From assembly GCA_903859795.1 (NCBI GenBank), contig CAIOOC010000732.1:1-8399 (forward strand): 8,399 nt of DNA. Direction: 5' to 3'. The notes beneath the pieces were generated by a model. The model had not been told where the DNA came from, did not search any database, and saw only the letters and a program-made list of their open reading frames with translations. The DNA comes from an uncultured Bacteroidia bacterium. Its GTDB lineage: Bacteria > Bacteroidota > Bacteroidia > Bacteroidales > Prolixibacteraceae. How positions within the stretch are numbered: the stretch's first letter is position 1; each line of letters begins with the position of its first letter. Positions 7,470-8,399 of this stretch are shown here, piece after piece. A program made the translations under genes and the position numbers.

Positions 7470-7811
7470 ATGGAGACACCCAATAACTGGAATGATTTAT
7501 GCAAAATCCTGAATGACAAATTCGGAATTGAAGTCGATTTAAATGGTGTTCTTTTTCTGGTTGGAATCAGAGAACGGGGATTATCTTTTCAGACCTTCTC
7601 AAAGGAGGAGAAGCTGAACCTGATCAATCTGGGAAGTTGTACCCTTTATCAGGAGATGGGGCTGATTGAAAATACAGGAAGTGATATCGACGGATGGCCG
7701 ACATTTCATCAGAAAGCACTCGCCCCGGTAATCCCTGAAGAACTCAAACTCAAAACGCTGCAGGATTGCGCTATCCGCTATTTTAAGAAGGTTTTTGAGG
7801 GGAATGGTTAA
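7470..7811 (+). CDS. Small conserved protein of unknown function (113 aa)
   Basis: METPNNWNDL to FEGNG, 113 residues, soluble, with no signal peptide, membrane segment or known catalytic motif that I can see. Features are a hydrophobic block VLFLVGIRERG (27-37), a charged helix FSKEEKLNLINLGSC (43-57), an acidic DIDGWP turn (72-77), and a C-terminal helix ending AIRYFKKVFEG. The arrangement 'LFLxGxRE-G ... FxKEEKxxL ... DxDGWP ... YF' matches, from memory, an uncharacterised small protein family widespread in Bacteroidota; this could not be verified here. The frame is open upstream to ATG 7374, but that extension reads as non-coding and contains the promoter. Codon use and composition look like neighbouring genes. 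It stands alone: the nearest genes are divergent, and a palindromic repeat begins 9 nt after the stop. Confidence 0.75.
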   Translation: METPNNWNDLCKILNDKFGIEVDLNGVLFLVGIRERGLSFQTFSKEEKLNLINLGSCTLYQEMGLIENTGSDIDGWPTFHQKALAPVIPEELKLKTLQDCAIRYFKKVFEGNG

Positions 7812-7820
7812 CGATTAAAC

Positions 7821-7850
7821 ATTTTAGGTCGCCACTATGCGGCTTAAAAT
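7821..7850 (+). repeat. Palindromic repeat copy A (plus orientation)
   Basis: The 30-nt copy TAGGTCGCCACTATGCGGCTTA with matching ATTTTA and TAAAAT ends folds into a 12-bp hairpin (two G-T wobbles) around a 6-nt loop. It starts 9 nt after the stop of the small gene, so it may also act as its transcript end, though no T-run follows. The core GCC-ACTAT-GCGGC is shared with copies B-E. Confidence 0.75.
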
Positions 7851-7871
7851 TTCGTGACTTGATTCATTCAA

Positions 7872-7904
7872 TTCTACAAAGAGTCCGCCGCAATGCGGCT
7901 TATT
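7872..7904 (+). repeat. Palindromic repeat copy B (plus orientation)
   Basis: TTCTACAAA, then GAGTCC, then the perfect core GCCGC-AAT-GCGGC (7887-7899) and TTATT. Its core lies 56 nt from that of copy A in the same orientation. The TCTACAAA flank is the reverse complement of the TTTGTAGA that follows the core of copy D, so both belong to one family. Confidence 0.8.
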
Positions 7905-7928
7905 TGCAAGAACAATCTCTTCAAAACA

Positions 7929-7970
7929 AAGCTGCATAGCGGTGAGCCCAAGTTGTAGAACATGTCAACC
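7929..7970 (-). repeat. Palindromic repeat copy C (minus orientation)
   Basis: AAGCTGC-ATA-GCGGTGAGCCC followed by TTGTAGAACATGTCAACC (7953-7970). The core stem keeps pairing through wobbles although its bases differ from the consensus. It is inverted relative to copies A and B. The 18-nt tail recurs in copy D with two differences. Confidence 0.75.
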
Positions 7971-7982
7971 ACCGATCTTTTT

Positions 7983-8022
7983 GAGCCGCATAGTGGCGGC
8001 CTATTTGTAGAGCATGTCATCC
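7983..8022 (-). repeat. Palindromic repeat copy D (minus orientation)
   Basis: GAGCCGC-ATA-GTGGCGGCCTATTTG, then TTGTAGAGCATGTCATCC (8005-8022, sharing bases with the preceding segment). Read from the other strand it matches copy A through most of the GCCACTATGCGGCT segment. The core starts 54 nt after that of copy C. Confidence 0.8.
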
Positions 8023-8034
8023 TACAATTACTCT

Positions 8035-8064
8035 AAAGCCGCGTAGCGGAGACCTATTTGTTGT
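8035..8064 (-). repeat. Palindromic repeat copy E (minus orientation), next to the transposase 3' end
   Basis: AAAGCCGC-GTA-GCGGAGACC followed by TATTTGTTG. The core CCGC-GTA-GCGG (8039-8049) is perfectly paired and starts 53 nt after that of copy D. It lies 14 nt beyond the transposase stop codon and probably marks that end of the degenerate element. Confidence 0.75.
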
Positions 8065-8077
8065 TTGTTGTGACTAC

Positions 8078-8354
8078 CTATTCATCCTCTTCAACCCAAT
8101 CAAATAAATATTTCTCATCATATTCCATCTCAAATTTCTTTAAAAATTCCAAATATTCTTCCTTGAATGTATGCTTTTTGTGGTGTTCCTGCTGATTCAT
8201 AATATATTTACCGCCAATACTTTTTGTTTACCCTTTGTGCAATGCCTGTAATGTATTTTTGAAGCTCATCATTATATTTCTGGTTAATAAGGCTTTGTCG
8301 ACCCTTAACCGCAAATATGAATTGCAAATATACCTGACTATATGTGTTTGCCAT
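8078..8354 (-). pseudogene. IS200-like Y1 transposase, internally deleted and frameshifted
   Basis: Two pieces of one transposase are seen. From ATG 8354 the frame reads MANTYSQVYLQFIFAVKGRQ and on to LQKYITGIAQRVNKK (48 codons, TAA 8208-8210), the typical N-terminus of Bacteroidota IS200-like/REP-associated transposases. From about 8210 a second frame, shifted by one base, reads KYIMNQQEHHKKHTFKEEYL and on to YDEKYLFDWVEEDE, ending at TAG 8078-8080, the typical C-terminus of the same family. Intact members are about 150 residues. The missing middle of about 50-60 residues should contain MPDHVH (the HUH metal site) and the catalytic tyrosine, so the product cannot cut DNA. The deletion junction falls within about 8205-8225. 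ATG 8200 could in principle start a 40-residue peptide, but this is most simply debris. Recognition is from memory of family sequences. Confidence 0.85.
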
Positions 8355-8363
8355 TGAGGAAAA

Positions 8364-8380
8364 TTTAGTCCGCCGCTATA
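8364..8380 (+). repeat. Partial repeat copy F (plus orientation), next to the transposase 5' end
   Basis: TTTAGTCCGCCGCTATA shares TAGTCCGCCGC with copy B and GCCGCTAT with the consensus. The second arm of the palindrome (GCGGC) is replaced by ACTCA, so it is half a repeat or a worn one. It starts 10 nt upstream of the transposase ATG and is inverted relative to copy E. Confidence 0.55.
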
Positions 8381-8399
8381 CTCATTTTTAAATATTAAA

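Larger units (their letters stand above)
8036..8385 (-). mobile_element. Degenerate IS200-like / REP-associated element with internal deletion
   Basis: A segment of about 350 bp made of a broken Y1 transposase gene bracketed by palindromic repeat E (minus orientation, downstream) and partial repeat F (plus orientation, upstream). IS200/IS605 elements and REP-associated transposases use subterminal single-stranded hairpins as recognition sites, which fits this arrangement. Exact ends and any target site cannot be fixed: this family makes no target-site duplication, and the repeats are worn. It could be mobilised only in trans, if at all. Confidence 0.55.

Noticed and set aside
7821..8064. CRISPR array (regular ~54-nt spacing of repeats)
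   Set aside because: Copies differ at many bases, change orientation midway, and the sequence between cores is partly shared rather than unique. No cas genes are present.
8078..8200. Independent 40-residue small protein starting at ATG 8200
   Set aside because: Its sequence matches the C-terminal end of IS200-like transposases, and the preceding codons (KYI) continue the same match, so it is a transposase fragment.

Overview
The window looks like chromosomal DNA of a member of the Bacteroidota, probably a Bacteroidales or Marinilabiliales-type relative. Three things point there: the encoded proteins read like Bacteroidota versions of their families, start codons lack Shine-Dalgarno sequences, and several promoters fit the Bacteroidota form (TTTG, about 18-20 nt, TAnnTTTG). 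No database search was possible, so the taxonomic call is inference.

Layout, left to right. Positions 1-187 hold the end of an OmpR/PhoB-type response regulator (+). A 134-bp gap follows, then three blocks on the minus strand. These are rpoN (sigma-54, 322-1779), asnS (asparaginyl-tRNA synthetase, 1940-3379, with its own terminator and promoter), and a two-gene unit of tandem paralogous secreted metallophosphoesterases (6970-5270 then 5253-3517, 16 nt apart). The rpoN and asnS blocks are packed closely: the asnS terminator abuts the rpoN promoter, and the asnS promoter lies just beyond the 3' end of the phosphoesterase unit. About 450 bp without a convincing gene follow. Then comes a small plus-strand gene (7470-7811) for a 113-residue cytoplasmic protein of unknown function with its own promoter.

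The last 590 bp are accessory in character. Five degenerate palindromic repeats (core GCCGC-nnn-GCGGC with a TAGGTC/TACAAA flank) lie between 7821 and 8064. The first two point one way and the next three the other, with cores about 53-56 nt apart within each orientation. Immediately beyond is a broken IS200-like Y1 transposase gene (8354-8078, minus). It keeps its N-terminal ~48 residues and C-terminal ~44 residues but has lost the central part expected to carry the HUH motif and catalytic tyrosine. A partial sixth repeat sits just upstream of its start, so the remnant is bracketed by oppositely oriented repeats. The best reading is a decayed REP/BIME-type or IS200-like element whose hairpin ends have multiplied beside it.

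The core genes are ordinary housekeeping and regulatory genes. The items most worth a second look are the repeat cluster with its dead transposase, and the phosphoesterase pair, whose export signals differ: one has a good lipoprotein signal followed by a surface-export-like K-D-D, the other has a poor lipobox.
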